A stretch of DNA of 30,632 bases from a virus: positions 1 through 30,632 of IMG/VR virus record IMGVR_UViG_3300025652_000323. One strand, given 5' to 3'. The position numbers and the translations under genes were made by a program. Positions 15,700 through 22,296 of this stretch are shown here, one piece after another (positions within the stretch are counted from its first letter, which is position 1; each line of letters begins with the position of its first letter). The notes below the pieces were generated by a model. It did no database searches. It saw nothing but the letters and a program-made list of their open reading frames with translations, and had not been told where the DNA came from.

Positions 15700-15908
15700 T
15701 GAACATTAAACACAAGCAGACATCAGACTTAATACATGAGTTTGATGTCGAATTTGAAGGGATAGAGATTAAAGGTATCTTTAGAGTTTATGAGAAAAAA
15801 ATCTATAAGTACGACTTGCAACTTTTAGAAGATTTAGATTTTGAAAGTTATTTCAGCGTAAAGGAGATGTGCGTAGACCTTTTAAAAGCAATGAATATAA
15901 TAGAATGA
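15699..15908 (+). CDS. Small early protein, unknown function
   Basis: 69 aa. A beta-hairpin-like first half (HEFDVEFEGIEIKGIFRVYEKKIYKY) is followed by a helix (VKEMCVDLLKAMNIIE). It overlaps its neighbours by 1 and 4 nt (TAATG and ATGA). I do not recognise the family. Confidence 0.6.
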   Translation: MNIKHKQTSDLIHEFDVEFEGIEIKGIFRVYEKKIYKYDLQLLEDLDFESYFSVKEMCVDLLKAMNIIE

Positions 15909-16219
15909 AACTACACGAAAACTTAATAGCCGCTTGCTCCGCTTATGTATCGGAGTTTGCAAAAATGTACGAATGGGAAAACGAAAACGAGCAAAGAGAA
16001 CCTAATGGAATATATCATTTTGCTGATATGACATTTAGTTTTAATGATATTGTTTATTGTGTGAATAATAACGTACCCAAAGGTATTTTAATTTCTTGGT
16101 ATGATGAGAATTTCAGAAATTTTATTCTAGGGAAAGTTAGTATAAGTCTAAAAAACTATGTACTTTACTTTAAAGGAGAAGTGAATAAATCAATATGCAT
16201 AAAATGCGGAAGTTCTTAG
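15905..16219 (+). CDS. Early protein, unknown function
   Basis: 104 aa from the ATG at 15905, which forms an ATGA overlap with the preceding stop; a longer GTG form at 15869 is less likely. It begins MKLHENLIAACSAYVSEFAK and has a central YHFADMTFSFNDIVYCVNNNV and a C-terminal CIKCGSS pair. No family recognised. It is the last gene before the first rightward attC-like palindrome, 43 bp on. Confidence 0.6.
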   Translation: MKLHENLIAACSAYVSEFAKMYEWENENEQREPNGIYHFADMTFSFNDIVYCVNNNVPKGILISWYDENFRNFILGKVSISLKNYVLYFKGEVNKSICIKCGSS

Positions 16220-16262
16220 CATGGCTTTTATAGAAGACAAATTAAATAAATAGCATTTTTTG

Positions 16263-16390
16263 CTAACGTTTTGGGCTTTGCGTTCGTTGGGAATTTCCAG
16301 CACTAAAGCCAATAGTAGTAACAATTTAAAAATTAAGTACAATGTTTAATCGAAGCACATCAGCCCCCAATGACGCAAAACCCGTGTTAT
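16263..16390 (+). repeat. attC-like palindrome (h2)
   Basis: The left arm opens with CTAAC (16263-16267) and runs through GGGCTTTGCGTTCGTTGGG. The right arm (16363-16390) carries CCCAATGACGCAAAACCC and ends GTGTTAT. The arms pair over about 18 positions with bulges and G-U pairs. Inside sits a second repeat TTGGGCTTT / AAAGCCAA (16271-16279, 16305-16312). A T6 tract in an AGCATTTTTTGCT palindrome precedes it. Confidence 0.7.
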
Positions 16391-16581
16391 CGGAAGGGCT
16401 TCGTTACTGGGTTCAAATTCAGTTCAAAGGTCAATATGGGATTATACGAACTTGGGATATTACGGAGGAAGTAAAAACGCTGAAAGAAGCACAAAGCTAT
16501 AAGTCAATGATTGATAGTAGTGTGAGTAAAGCTCGGATTGTTGATACAGTTACAATGAAAGTTGTCGAACATTGGGTTTAG
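16342..16581 (+). CDS. Cassette-borne small protein
   Basis: 79 aa from the ATG at 16342. That start and the first 14 codons lie in the right arm of palindrome h2, so the true start may be the GTG at 16384, giving a 65-aa protein beginning at LSEGLRYWVQIQFKGQYG. The rest is a beta-rich fold (IIRTWDITEEVKTLKEAQSYKSM), resembling small modulators with a strand-strand-helix plan. It ends 8 bp before a TAACATA box. Function unknown. Confidence 0.6.
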   Translation: MFNRSTSAPNDAKPVLSEGLRYWVQIQFKGQYGIIRTWDITEEVKTLKEAQSYKSMIDSSVSKARIVDTVTMKVVEHWV

Positions 16582-16589
16582 CCTTTCCG

Positions 16590-16609
16590 CCAACATACAT
16601 ATAAACGAA
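16590..16609 (+). repeat. TAACATA box, copy c
   Basis: CCAACATACATATAAACGAA differs from the common form at two or three positions. It lies right after a cassette gene and 24 bp before the next gene. Confidence 0.65.
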
Positions 16610-16632
16610 TAATAATATGAAATCGTAAAATT

Positions 16633-16935
16633 ATGATAGAAGAATTAAAGTTTTATTTTAAAAATACGCCAAGAGAACAGATTTTAGCGGATTGGTATAA
16701 AAGCCAAGAATGCGATAATGTTGGCCCAACTGTTGAGTACTTTATAAAAGACAATAGTTTGAGATTTGAACTAGCTGAGTTATACGGATACATTATGGGA
16801 GCTTTAGAAACAGAAAAAGATTACTTAGTAAAATATAGGTTGCAAGACAAACTAAAAGCAATAGATACTCTTTTATCTCAACTACCATACAACACTAAAA
16901 ACCCGATTGACACATATAAGCAAGCAATAAAATGA
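16633..16935 (+). CDS. Small helical phage protein
   Basis: 100 aa. The N-terminal FYFKNTPREQILADWYKSQECDNVGPTVEYFI resembles a motif common in Bacteroidota phage hypothetical proteins ('TPREQIL.DW......VGPTV'). The C-terminus is helical with a polar tail. A 15-codon frame begins in its stop (ATGA). It likely belongs to the native phage backbone rather than to a cassette, as no palindrome precedes it directly. Function unknown. Confidence 0.6.
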   Translation: MIEELKFYFKNTPREQILADWYKSQECDNVGPTVEYFIKDNSLRFELAELYGYIMGALETEKDYLVKYRLQDKLKAIDTLLSQLPYNTKNPIDTYKQAIK

Positions 16936-16984
16936 AGAGTAAATCATTTAACAATAAGCGATTAACAATAATATATTAAAAACG

Positions 16985-17041
16985 GTGCAATGGGATAAAA
17001 ATAAATTCAAGCCAAGTAAGATATCTAATGTAAAATGGTAG
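16985..17041 (+). pseudogene. Gene-tail fragment ending ...SNVKW
   Basis: An 18-codon frame from GTG (VQWDKNKFKPSKISNVKW, then TAG) reads like the end of a real protein without its body. Its last part is the direct repeat at 17023-17045, present again at 17467-17489 where stops precede it. This suggests a former gene end that was duplicated around a cassette. Short, so uncertain. Confidence 0.3.
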
Positions 17042-17045
17042 TATT
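17023..17045 (+). repeat. 23-bp direct repeat, left copy
   Basis: A perfect 23-bp match to 17467-17489 (begins ATCTAATGTAAAATGG). The two copies lie 444 bp apart and bracket palindrome h3, the DUF551-like gene and box d. The left copy runs straight into TTTTTACTAACG, the start of h3. Confidence 0.8.
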
Positions 17046-17050
17046 TTTTA

Positions 17051-17143
17051 CTAACGAGATTCGGCTATGTGTTCGGGCGGCTATCCTGAACAATCAAATT
17101 AACTACAAATGTTTAACCGCCTGACATATAGCCGATGTTAGGC
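17051..17143 (+). repeat. attC-like palindrome (h3), the most complete copy
   Basis: The outer CTAAC (17051-17055) pairs with GTTAG (17137-17141); next TCGGCTAT pairs with ATAGCCGA, then GGCGG with CCGCC. The right end reads GTTAGGC (17137-17143), which fits the attC R-box GTTRRRY exactly. Extra unpaired bases lie on the left arm as in attC sites. A T6 tract in AGTATTTTTTACT precedes it. Confidence 0.78.
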
Positions 17144-17157
17144 ATCATGTAAAAATT

Positions 17158-17397
17158 ATGGATTGGATTAACGTAAATGACAAATTACCAGAGGACTTTG
17201 AAGAATTAATAATCAAGCCCACTGATGAATTAGACCCTTTCAAAACAAAGAGAGTATTGGCTCTTACTGATACTGGCTCAATAACTGACAATATACGGTT
17301 AAAGATGCAAGTTGGTAATAAGGAATGGAATTGGTTTATGGGATATGAAGGTGAAGAAGTTATTAAGTGGGCGGTGTTTGAAGAACCTACGGAATAA
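17158..17397 (+). CDS. DUF551-like small protein in a cassette
   Basis: 79 aa. The start MDWINVNDKLPEDFEELIIK and the late WAVFEEP match the DUF551 pattern (W..v...LP......V....., then a W near the C-terminus), a small family common in phages and mobile regions, function unknown. It starts 14 nt after the GTTAGGC end of palindrome h3 and ends 10 nt before box d, so this is the clearest one-gene cassette, itself framed by a 23-bp direct repeat. Confidence 0.72.
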   Translation: MDWINVNDKLPEDFEELIIKPTDELDPFKTKRVLALTDTGSITDNIRLKMQVGNKEWNWFMGYEGEEVIKWAVFEEPTE

Positions 17398-17407
17398 TTT
17401 TTATTGT

Positions 17408-17429
17408 GCCTAACATATATATAAACGAA
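17408..17429 (+). repeat. TAACATA box, copy d
   Basis: GCCTAACATATATATAAACG plus AA, followed by ACAGACA as in copy f (27241). The two share 25 of 26 bases. GCCTAAC also fits the attC R-type consensus RYYYAAC. Confidence 0.75.
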
Positions 17430-17466
17430 ACAGACATTTTTATAAGTTTATAACCTTTTAATAAGA

Positions 17467-17489
17467 ATCTAATGTAAAATGGTAGTATT
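17467..17489 (+). repeat. 23-bp direct repeat, right copy
   Basis: Identical to 17023-17045. It lies 38 bp after box d and 14 bp before the next gene, so the cassette with h3 and box d lies between the two copies. Confidence 0.8.
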
Positions 17490-17502
17490 AAAATAGAATA
17501 AA

Positions 17503-17703
17503 ATGAAAGATTTAATAAGCAAAGATATTTCACGCTGTAATGATACAGATTGTTTAATTAATCGCTTTTGTAGGCGGTTTAAACAGTTGGAAATAGACAA
17601 AGAAAACGGAAACGATAGAGTGCCTATAACAAACTTTAATTGGGCTACACAACAGGATGGGTGTAGTTTCTTTATAGACCTTTTTAAAATAAAAATAAAA
17701 TGA
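17503..17703 (+). CDS. Small Cys-rich protein
   Basis: 66 aa with four Cys (SRCNDTDCLINRFCRRF and later DGCSFF), a pattern of a small zinc site or Fe-S-like knot. The middle has RVPITNFNWAT and the end is basic. Its stop overlaps the next start (ATGA). Similar short 'C....C....C' phage proteins are known but without function. The role remains unknown. Confidence 0.6.
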   Translation: MKDLISKDISRCNDTDCLINRFCRRFKQLEIDKENGNDRVPITNFNWATQQDGCSFFIDLFKIKIK

Positions 17704-17873
17704 AATACGAAATAATAGAAACTTGTTATATAGTTAAAGAAAAGGTAATCGCCTTAGTAGACACAGAGAAATCGGAAGCGATTTGCTCGTTTTACATAAA
17801 TGGGAGTTATTCGAAGACGTTAAAAGTCGCTGAGGATATTTGTAAGATGTTGAATAAAAAAAATGAAAGATAA
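17700..17873 (+). CDS. 57-aa small protein coupled to the Cys-rich gene
   Basis: Starts MKYEIIETCYIVKEKVIALV and ends KVAEDICKMLNKKNER; the ATG is in an ATGA overlap with the gene upstream. A beta-beta-beta-helix pattern (YEIIETCYIVKEKVIALVDTEKSEAICSFYING, then a helix) is seen. No family recognised. It ends just before the promoter at 17875-17905. Confidence 0.6.
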   Translation: MKYEIIETCYIVKEKVIALVDTEKSEAICSFYINGSYSKTLKVAEDICKMLNKKNER

Positions 17874-17874
17874 T

Positions 17875-17905
17875 TTGTATTAATTAAAAAATTATAATAT
17901 ATTTG
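17875..17905 (+). promoter_or_regulatory. Promoter directly before the 51-aa regulator
   Basis: TTG (17875-17877), a 20-nt spacer and TATATTTG (17898-17905) fit the Bacteroidota consensus. The ATG at 17910 is only 5 nt after the -7 box, so the mRNA would be leaderless or nearly so. Confidence 0.6.
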
Positions 17906-17909
17906 TAGT

Positions 17910-18065
17910 ATGGATTTGAAAAAAGAAATAAAATCAAGAGGTTTAAAATTTGTTTGGGTAGCAGACCAAATAAACGTTCCAAGAAATTCTTTGACTGTTT
18001 ATTTAAATCACCCTTCATTAATGCCACAGCACGTTGAAGAAAAACTAAAAAAATTTTTAAAGTAG
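17910..18065 (+). CDS. 51-aa helix-turn-helix regulator
   Basis: Begins MDLKKEIKSRGLKFVWVADQ and continues INVPRNSLTVYLNHPSLMPQ. The order 'helix, WVADQINV, recognition helix RNSLTVYLN, then a Pro and helix' is that of a Cro/XRE-type DNA-binding domain in its smallest form. It has its own promoter and would be translated from a leaderless message. It sits just upstream of the replication genes, a usual place for a switch protein. The operator is not known; the box TATATTTG itself is a candidate for autoregulation. Confidence 0.65.
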   Translation: MDLKKEIKSRGLKFVWVADQINVPRNSLTVYLNHPSLMPQHVEEKLKKFLK

Positions 18066-18103
18066 TTTTTTTTGCTTATTAATTAATATAAATATTATAA
18101 TAT

Positions 18104-18457
18104 ATGACATACCAAGAACAATTAAAAAGCCCACTTTGGCAAAGAAAGAGATTAGAGATATTCCAAAGAGATAATTTTACTTGTATTTGTTGTGAAGATA
18201 AAGAATCTACTTTACATATTCATCATGGAGTTTATTTAAAGGGTTTGAAGGCGTGGGAGTATGATAATAAGTACTTGCATACACTTTGCAGTAATTGCCA
18301 TGATTTAGCAGGATTATTTAACGTTGAATTATATAAGCAAATAGGCGAATTAAACCCTAAATTTTTATGGGATTACGAGGTTATTTTTAAATGGCTAAAA
18401 ACTACTGATGCAGAAGAATTAAGGGAATGGATAATTAAAAAAGAAAATAAGATATAA
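18104..18457 (+). CDS. HNH-family nuclease-like protein
   Basis: 117 aa. An RDNFTCICC segment gives a zinc pair (C27, C30), followed by HIHH (H40, H41) and LCSNCH (C62, C65, H66). This is the compact HNH fold seen in many Bacteroidota phages ('SP.W...R..I..RD...C..C....L.VHH..Y....W.Y....L..LC..CH'). It may nick DNA in replication, packaging or homing. It stands 3 bp before the DnaD-like gene, in the same direction. The third catalytic residue (N or H) is not certain. Confidence 0.75.
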   Translation: MTYQEQLKSPLWQRKRLEIFQRDNFTCICCEDKESTLHIHHGVYLKGLKAWEYDNKYLHTLCSNCHDLAGLFNVELYKQIGELNPKFLWDYEVIFKWLKTTDAEELREWIIKKENKI

Positions 18458-18460
18458 ATA

Positions 18461-19213
18461 ATGCAACAAGATGTAAATTACATAAAACACTTAAATACAA
18501 TAAATGCAAAATTTTATGATGAAACAGAAATTACATCTAGTCATATTGCAATTTATAATTCATTATTTCAATTCTGGAACGATAGCTTTTTTGATACCGA
18601 TTTATCAATCAATAGAGGTAGTGTAATGAAACTTGCAAAAATAGGTTCTGTAAATACTTATCTAAAATGCTTAAAAGACTTAGATAGATTAGGTTATTTA
18701 AAGTATAAACCAAGTCATAACCCTCTTATTGGTAGTATAATAAACTTGTTCAGATTTGATACAAGTAGTGATAAAGTAGTGATAAAGTCTAATACAAGTA
18801 GTGATACAAGTAGTGATAAAGTAGTGATACCTTATATAAACATAATAAACAATGAAACAATAAAACTAATAAACAATAACGCTACGCTTGTAAATGGAAA
18901 TATTGAAAAGTGGATTAATGAAGAATTAAATCCTAAAACAAATAAATTTGATTTTAAATCAGAATTGATAAAGTTAGGAGTAGATAAGTCAATAGCATCA
19001 GATTATTTATTAGTAAGAAAGAATAAGAAAGCGCCCAACACTAAAACAGCTTTAGATGCAATTATCAGAGAAATATCAAAAACATCTGATTCAGTTAATG
19101 ACATAATAAAATTATGTGCCGAACGTGGGTGGGTTGGATTTAAAGCATCATGGAATTATAAGACAGAAGACAGTAATAAATCAGCAGGCATAGACATTTC
19201 AAATTATTTTTAA
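18461..19213 (+). CDS. Replication initiator, DnaD-like, with internal iterons
   Basis: 250 aa. Residues about 25-95 are a winged-helix domain (SHIAIYNSLFQFWNDSFF, then RGSVMKLAKIGSVNTYLKCL and DLDRLGYLKYKP) of the kind in phage replication organisers. A low-complexity linker (TSSDKVVI repeats, residues about 100-125) is encoded by tandem 11-bp iterons. The C-terminus (residues about 150-240) with WVGFKASWNYK matches the DnaD-like tail of many Bacteroidota phage proteins. It is followed by the primase-helicase 2 bp on. As with lambda O, the origin may lie inside this gene. The role is inferred from domains and context. Confidence 0.7.
   Translation: MQQDVNYIKHLNTINAKFYDETEITSSHIAIYNSLFQFWNDSFFDTDLSINRGSVMKLAKIGSVNTYLKCLKDLDRLGYLKYKPSHNPLIGSIINLFRFDTSSDKVVIKSNTSSDTSSDKVVIPYINIINNETIKLINNNATLVNGNIEKWINEELNPKTNKFDFKSELIKLGVDKSIASDYLLVRKNKKAPNTKTALDAIIREISKTSDSVNDIIKLCAERGWVGFKASWNYKTEDSNKSAGIDISNYF
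18763..18829 (+). repeat. Five iteron-like 11-bp repeats inside the initiator gene (candidate origin)
   Basis: AAGTAGTGATA occurs at 18763, 18774, 18796, 18808 and 18819, all on the plus strand. Spacings are 11, 22, 12 and 11 bp, close to one or two helical turns. A very AT-rich stretch (18830-18890) follows directly, as expected for a duplex-unwinding site. Confidence 0.65.
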
Positions 19214-19215
19214 AA

Positions 19216-21048
19216 ATGATAATAAGCACATTTAAAAACATAACGTCAGTAAAAGACCCAGTAAACCAAGATATAAATAAAGTTCTTGAATCTTTTAAAA
19301 CAGACGTCAGGGGCATTAAAAAAATGCAAGATGATAAAACCATAGCTGAAAAGAAAAAGGAGTTACCATACGCCTGTTTTAATGGTGTATTTGAATATCG
19401 TTCGTCAAATGGTTTAATACAGTCTAGTGGAATAATGACAATTGACATTGATAAAGTAGATGTTCAATTAGTAAAAAATAAATTTAAAAATAAAGAATGG
19501 GTTTATTCAATGTTCACAAGCCCTAGCGGTAACGGTGTTAAAATATTAGTAAAAATACCAATTGTAAAAAACGACAAAGAATATAAAGAGTATTATAGTG
19601 CTTTTGAGGAAGAGTTTAAAGAAGTAGACGCATCAGGAAAAGATATTTCAAGGGCTTGTTTTTATTCTTATGACCCAGATATTTATATTAACACAAATTG
19701 TAAAGAATGGACTAAGAAAAAAGATGAAGTTATCTCATTCAAAAAAATAAACAATGTAAAAACTGATTATTCGATAGCTAACAGAGTATTAAACATAATC
19801 AGAAATGCAATTGAAGGCGAGAGACACAATAAAGTTTTAAAAGCATCTATTTTAATGGGTGGATATGTTGCCTCTAAAAAAGTAATATATGAGGAAGCTA
19901 TAAGACTTTTAGAACAAGAAGCATACGCCATAGACCCAAGCGACTTTAGAACTAATAAAAAGGCTATTATTGATGGCTTAGAAAATGGGATGCAGAAACC
20001 TATTTTTGATGACCACAAAGAATTAGAAAAAGAAGAAATAGAGTTTAAGCATGGTAAGATTTACTATACATTAAATGATAAGAGAAATGAAATAGACGAA
20101 TTGTATTTAAATGGAGTAGTAAAAGGATATGAATTAAGTTTTAATAATTCTAAAGGCATTATTTCTGTAAAAATGGGGTGTTCTACATATATTTACGGAA
20201 GTCCTGCATCAGGTAAAAGCCAATTTTGGTTTGAATATTTAATAGATTTATCTGTAAATCACGGATTAAGACACGCTATATTTAGTCCAGAGACAGGGAA
20301 GGCAAGCGATATATTTATTGAATTAATGACGATTTATATTAGAAAAGACTTTTATAAAGACTTTAATAATCAGATGTCAGAAAAAGAAAAAGACCAAGCA
20401 TCTAAATTTATTGATGCACATTTTATTGTTATTGACCCAGATGATGAGGTTTTTACGATTGAGGAGTTTTATGATTATGTTGATATTGTAGAAAGAGTTT
20501 ATAATTGCAAAATACATACTACTGTAGCAGACCCTTTTAATGAATTTTCACATGATTTTTCTAAAGATAACGGAAGACAAGATATGTATATTGAAAGAGT
20601 ATTAGGCTACATCAGAAGAAATGCAAGAACTAATAATAGACATAATTGCATTATTACTCACGTTGTAGACCAGAAACAAATAACAAAAGATGGAGTTTCT
20701 TTTTACCCTCCAGCTACATACAGAGAAATAGCAGGAGGTCAAGCATGGTCAAGAAAAGGGGAACAAATGATTTGCGTTTGGCGACCTAATAAGGAATTAA
20801 AAGATAATAACGGTATGCCGTATGAGCCTAACCAAACCGTTGTAATAGTTCAGAAGTCAAAACCAAAAGGAGTAGGTAAAGTTGGCAATATTGATTTATT
20901 TTATGATATAAAAAAACATAGCTATTATGAAATAAGTATTGACGGTGAAATGGTATATCCTGATAGAATTAAAAAAATAGTAGAAGCAGAAAAGAAATAT
21001 TTTGATATTGAGATAAATGAAAACGGATATCCTGCAATGTGGGATTAA
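19216..21048 (+). CDS. Primase-helicase: VirE_N (BT4734-like) domain plus RecA-type helicase
   Basis: 610 aa. Residues about 40-165 hold the BT4734/VirE_N-like primase domain: MTIDIDK with Asp77 and Asp79, a TSPSGNG loop at 101-107 and a later DISRACF. A helical linker (about 180-260) follows. The C-terminal RecA-like domain has Walker A GSPASGKS (328-335), a Walker B-like hydrophobic-Asp region (IHTTVADPF) and an Arg/Gln region near YREIAGGQAWSRKGEQ, as in DnaB/RepA-type hexameric helicases. It would prime and unwind at the phage fork. It lies 2 bp after the initiator gene. Confidence 0.82.
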   Translation: MIISTFKNITSVKDPVNQDINKVLESFKTDVRGIKKMQDDKTIAEKKKELPYACFNGVFEYRSSNGLIQSSGIMTIDIDKVDVQLVKNKFKNKEWVYSMFTSPSGNGVKILVKIPIVKNDKEYKEYYSAFEEEFKEVDASGKDISRACFYSYDPDIYINTNCKEWTKKKDEVISFKKINNVKTDYSIANRVLNIIRNAIEGERHNKVLKASILMGGYVASKKVIYEEAIRLLEQEAYAIDPSDFRTNKKAIIDGLENGMQKPIFDDHKELEKEEIEFKHGKIYYTLNDKRNEIDELYLNGVVKGYELSFNNSKGIISVKMGCSTYIYGSPASGKSQFWFEYLIDLSVNHGLRHAIFSPETGKASDIFIELMTIYIRKDFYKDFNNQMSEKEKDQASKFIDAHFIVIDPDDEVFTIEEFYDYVDIVERVYNCKIHTTVADPFNEFSHDFSKDNGRQDMYIERVLGYIRRNARTNNRHNCIITHVVDQKQITKDGVSFYPPATYREIAGGQAWSRKGEQMICVWRPNKELKDNNGMPYEPNQTVVIVQKSKPKGVGKVGNIDLFYDIKKHSYYEISIDGEMVYPDRIKKIVEAEKKYFDIEINENGYPAMWD

Positions 21049-21092
21049 AACTATAGACATTAAAGACGTAAATTTTTAAACTAAATAATATT

Positions 21093-21443
21093 ATGGAACT
21101 AGAAAAATGGGGAATAAAAGAGGGCTGGTGCTGGAATGATGATAAAAAAGAAGCTAAAAAATGTATTCTTATTAAAGAGTATAAAAATAATAGTACTTTA
21201 AAGTTTTGTTGTAAGATTTTAAATGGTGATGTACTTTCGTGTAGAAACTTCTCCGAAACAGACCCGAACGAAGAAGAGTTAAAAGTAGGCGAGTTTGCTT
21301 ACTTTTGGCATGAAGAGTGGTTGAAAGATAAATATTTTGTGTATGGTAAATTAGAACTTATTGACACAAAATCAAACTTTCCTTTTAAAATTAAAAACTG
21401 GGGAGATTTTAAATTCTGCTCACATAAAAACCCACTTTTATAA
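21093..21443 (+). CDS. Unknown protein between primase-helicase and NinG
   Basis: 116 aa, Trp- and Cys-rich (WGIKEGWCWNDDKKEAKKC, later CCKILNGDVLSC and FAYFWHEEW). It reads like a compact beta domain with a C-terminal FCSHKNPLL tail. Its stop shares one base with the NinG ATG. No family recognised. Its position inside the replication/recombination block suggests a helper of those proteins. Confidence 0.6.
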   Translation: MELEKWGIKEGWCWNDDKKEAKKCILIKEYKNNSTLKFCCKILNGDVLSCRNFSETDPNEEELKVGEFAYFWHEEWLKDKYFVYGKLELIDTKSNFPFKIKNWGDFKFCSHKNPLL

Positions 21444-22045
21444 TGCCACGGTGTAAAATATGCAAGAATAAGTTCGAGGCAAAGTATTTTCTTCAAAAGA
21501 CGTGCTTTGAACCTTCTTGCATAATTTCTTTTAAAGATTTAGTCCAGCAAAAAGAGTGGAACGAAAGGAAGAAAAAACTTAAAATAGAGCTATACCCAAA
21601 AGAAACAAAAAAAGCCCTACAAATAGAAATAAATAAACTTGTAAGGCTAATAGATGCTAAATTTGGGTATACCTGCATAGACTGTAATAAACCATACGGA
21701 AAACAAGTAGATGCAGCACATTATACTTCCGTTGGTTCTAACGATACGATAAGGTTTCACTTAGATAATATTCATTCAGCGGATAGTTATTGTAACAACT
21801 ACAAAAACACTCACATATTAGATTATTATGAAGGTCTTATTTCGAGGTACGGAAAAGAATATGCTGAATACGTTAAAAACGAACTGCCACGTCACAAAAA
21901 AATTAAACTTATGTCTAACGAGGTACATGAGAAAACAACGCTTGTAAGGAAGATTATTAGAGATTTTGACACGTTTAATTTTTCTAATAGTTTGGAAGCA
22001 AGAAGTATATTAAACGGCATTATAGGTATTTACGAAAAAAAATAA
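21443..22045 (+). CDS. ninG: NinG / Rap-like recombination nuclease
   Basis: 200 aa. An N-terminal zinc knuckle (C4, C7, C21, C26), then a basic helix (WNERKKKLK), and the hallmark block GYTCIDCNKPYGKQVDAAHY, SVGSNDTIRFHLDNIH and a Cys-Asn-Asn 12-14 residues later. The C-terminus KLMSNEVHEKTTLVRKIIRD is also typical. NinG (Rap) proteins act on branched DNA and Holliday junctions in phage recombination. It ends 15 bp before the phage promoter copy B. The identification is firm. Confidence 0.88.
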   Translation: MPRCKICKNKFEAKYFLQKTCFEPSCIISFKDLVQQKEWNERKKKLKIELYPKETKKALQIEINKLVRLIDAKFGYTCIDCNKPYGKQVDAAHYTSVGSNDTIRFHLDNIHSADSYCNNYKNTHILDYYEGLISRYGKEYAEYVKNELPRHKKIKLMSNEVHEKTTLVRKIIRDFDTFNFSNSLEARSILNGIIGIYEKK

Positions 22046-22060
22046 TAAAAATAAACCTAA

Positions 22061-22095
22061 AAAGTTTTTTTAATCAAAACAATTAGTTATATTTG
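22061..22095 (+). promoter_or_regulatory. Repeated phage promoter, copy B
   Basis: AAAGTTTTTTTAATCAAAAC (22061-22080), 7 nt, then TATATTTG (22088-22095). The next ATG is at 22121. It drives the SSB-like operon. Confidence 0.7.
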
Positions 22096-22120
22096 CATAA
22101 CATTAAAACAATCAAATAAA

Positions 22121-22276
22121 ATGATAACAATAGTAAAAAACAATCAATTAGAAATGTATAAACTAGGTAACAGATTTTTCATAGTAGAAAATGATGGAAC
22201 TTGTATCTTTGCAAGTTCTTCACAAGTAAAAGTTAAAAACTTTTTTTACAAAACATCTTATAGTAGAGGACTTTAA
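22121..22276 (+). CDS. 51-aa protein leading the SSB operon
   Basis: Begins MITIVKNNQLEMYKLGNRFF and ends KTSYSRGL; 26 nt after the -7 box of promoter B and 20 nt before the SSB-like gene. It is beta-rich with a basic C-terminal part (SSQVKVKNFFYKTSYSRGL). No family recognised. A small early regulator or leader peptide is possible. Confidence 0.5.
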   Translation: MITIVKNNQLEMYKLGNRFFIVENDGTCIFASSSQVKVKNFFYKTSYSRGL

Positions 22277-22296
22277 ACAAAATAAAATAAAAAAAA

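Noticed and set aside
19216-21048. A reverse transcriptase, diversity-generating or retron system
   Set aside because: No (Y/F)xDD motif or template/variable repeat pair found; the large early ORF is a primase-helicase.
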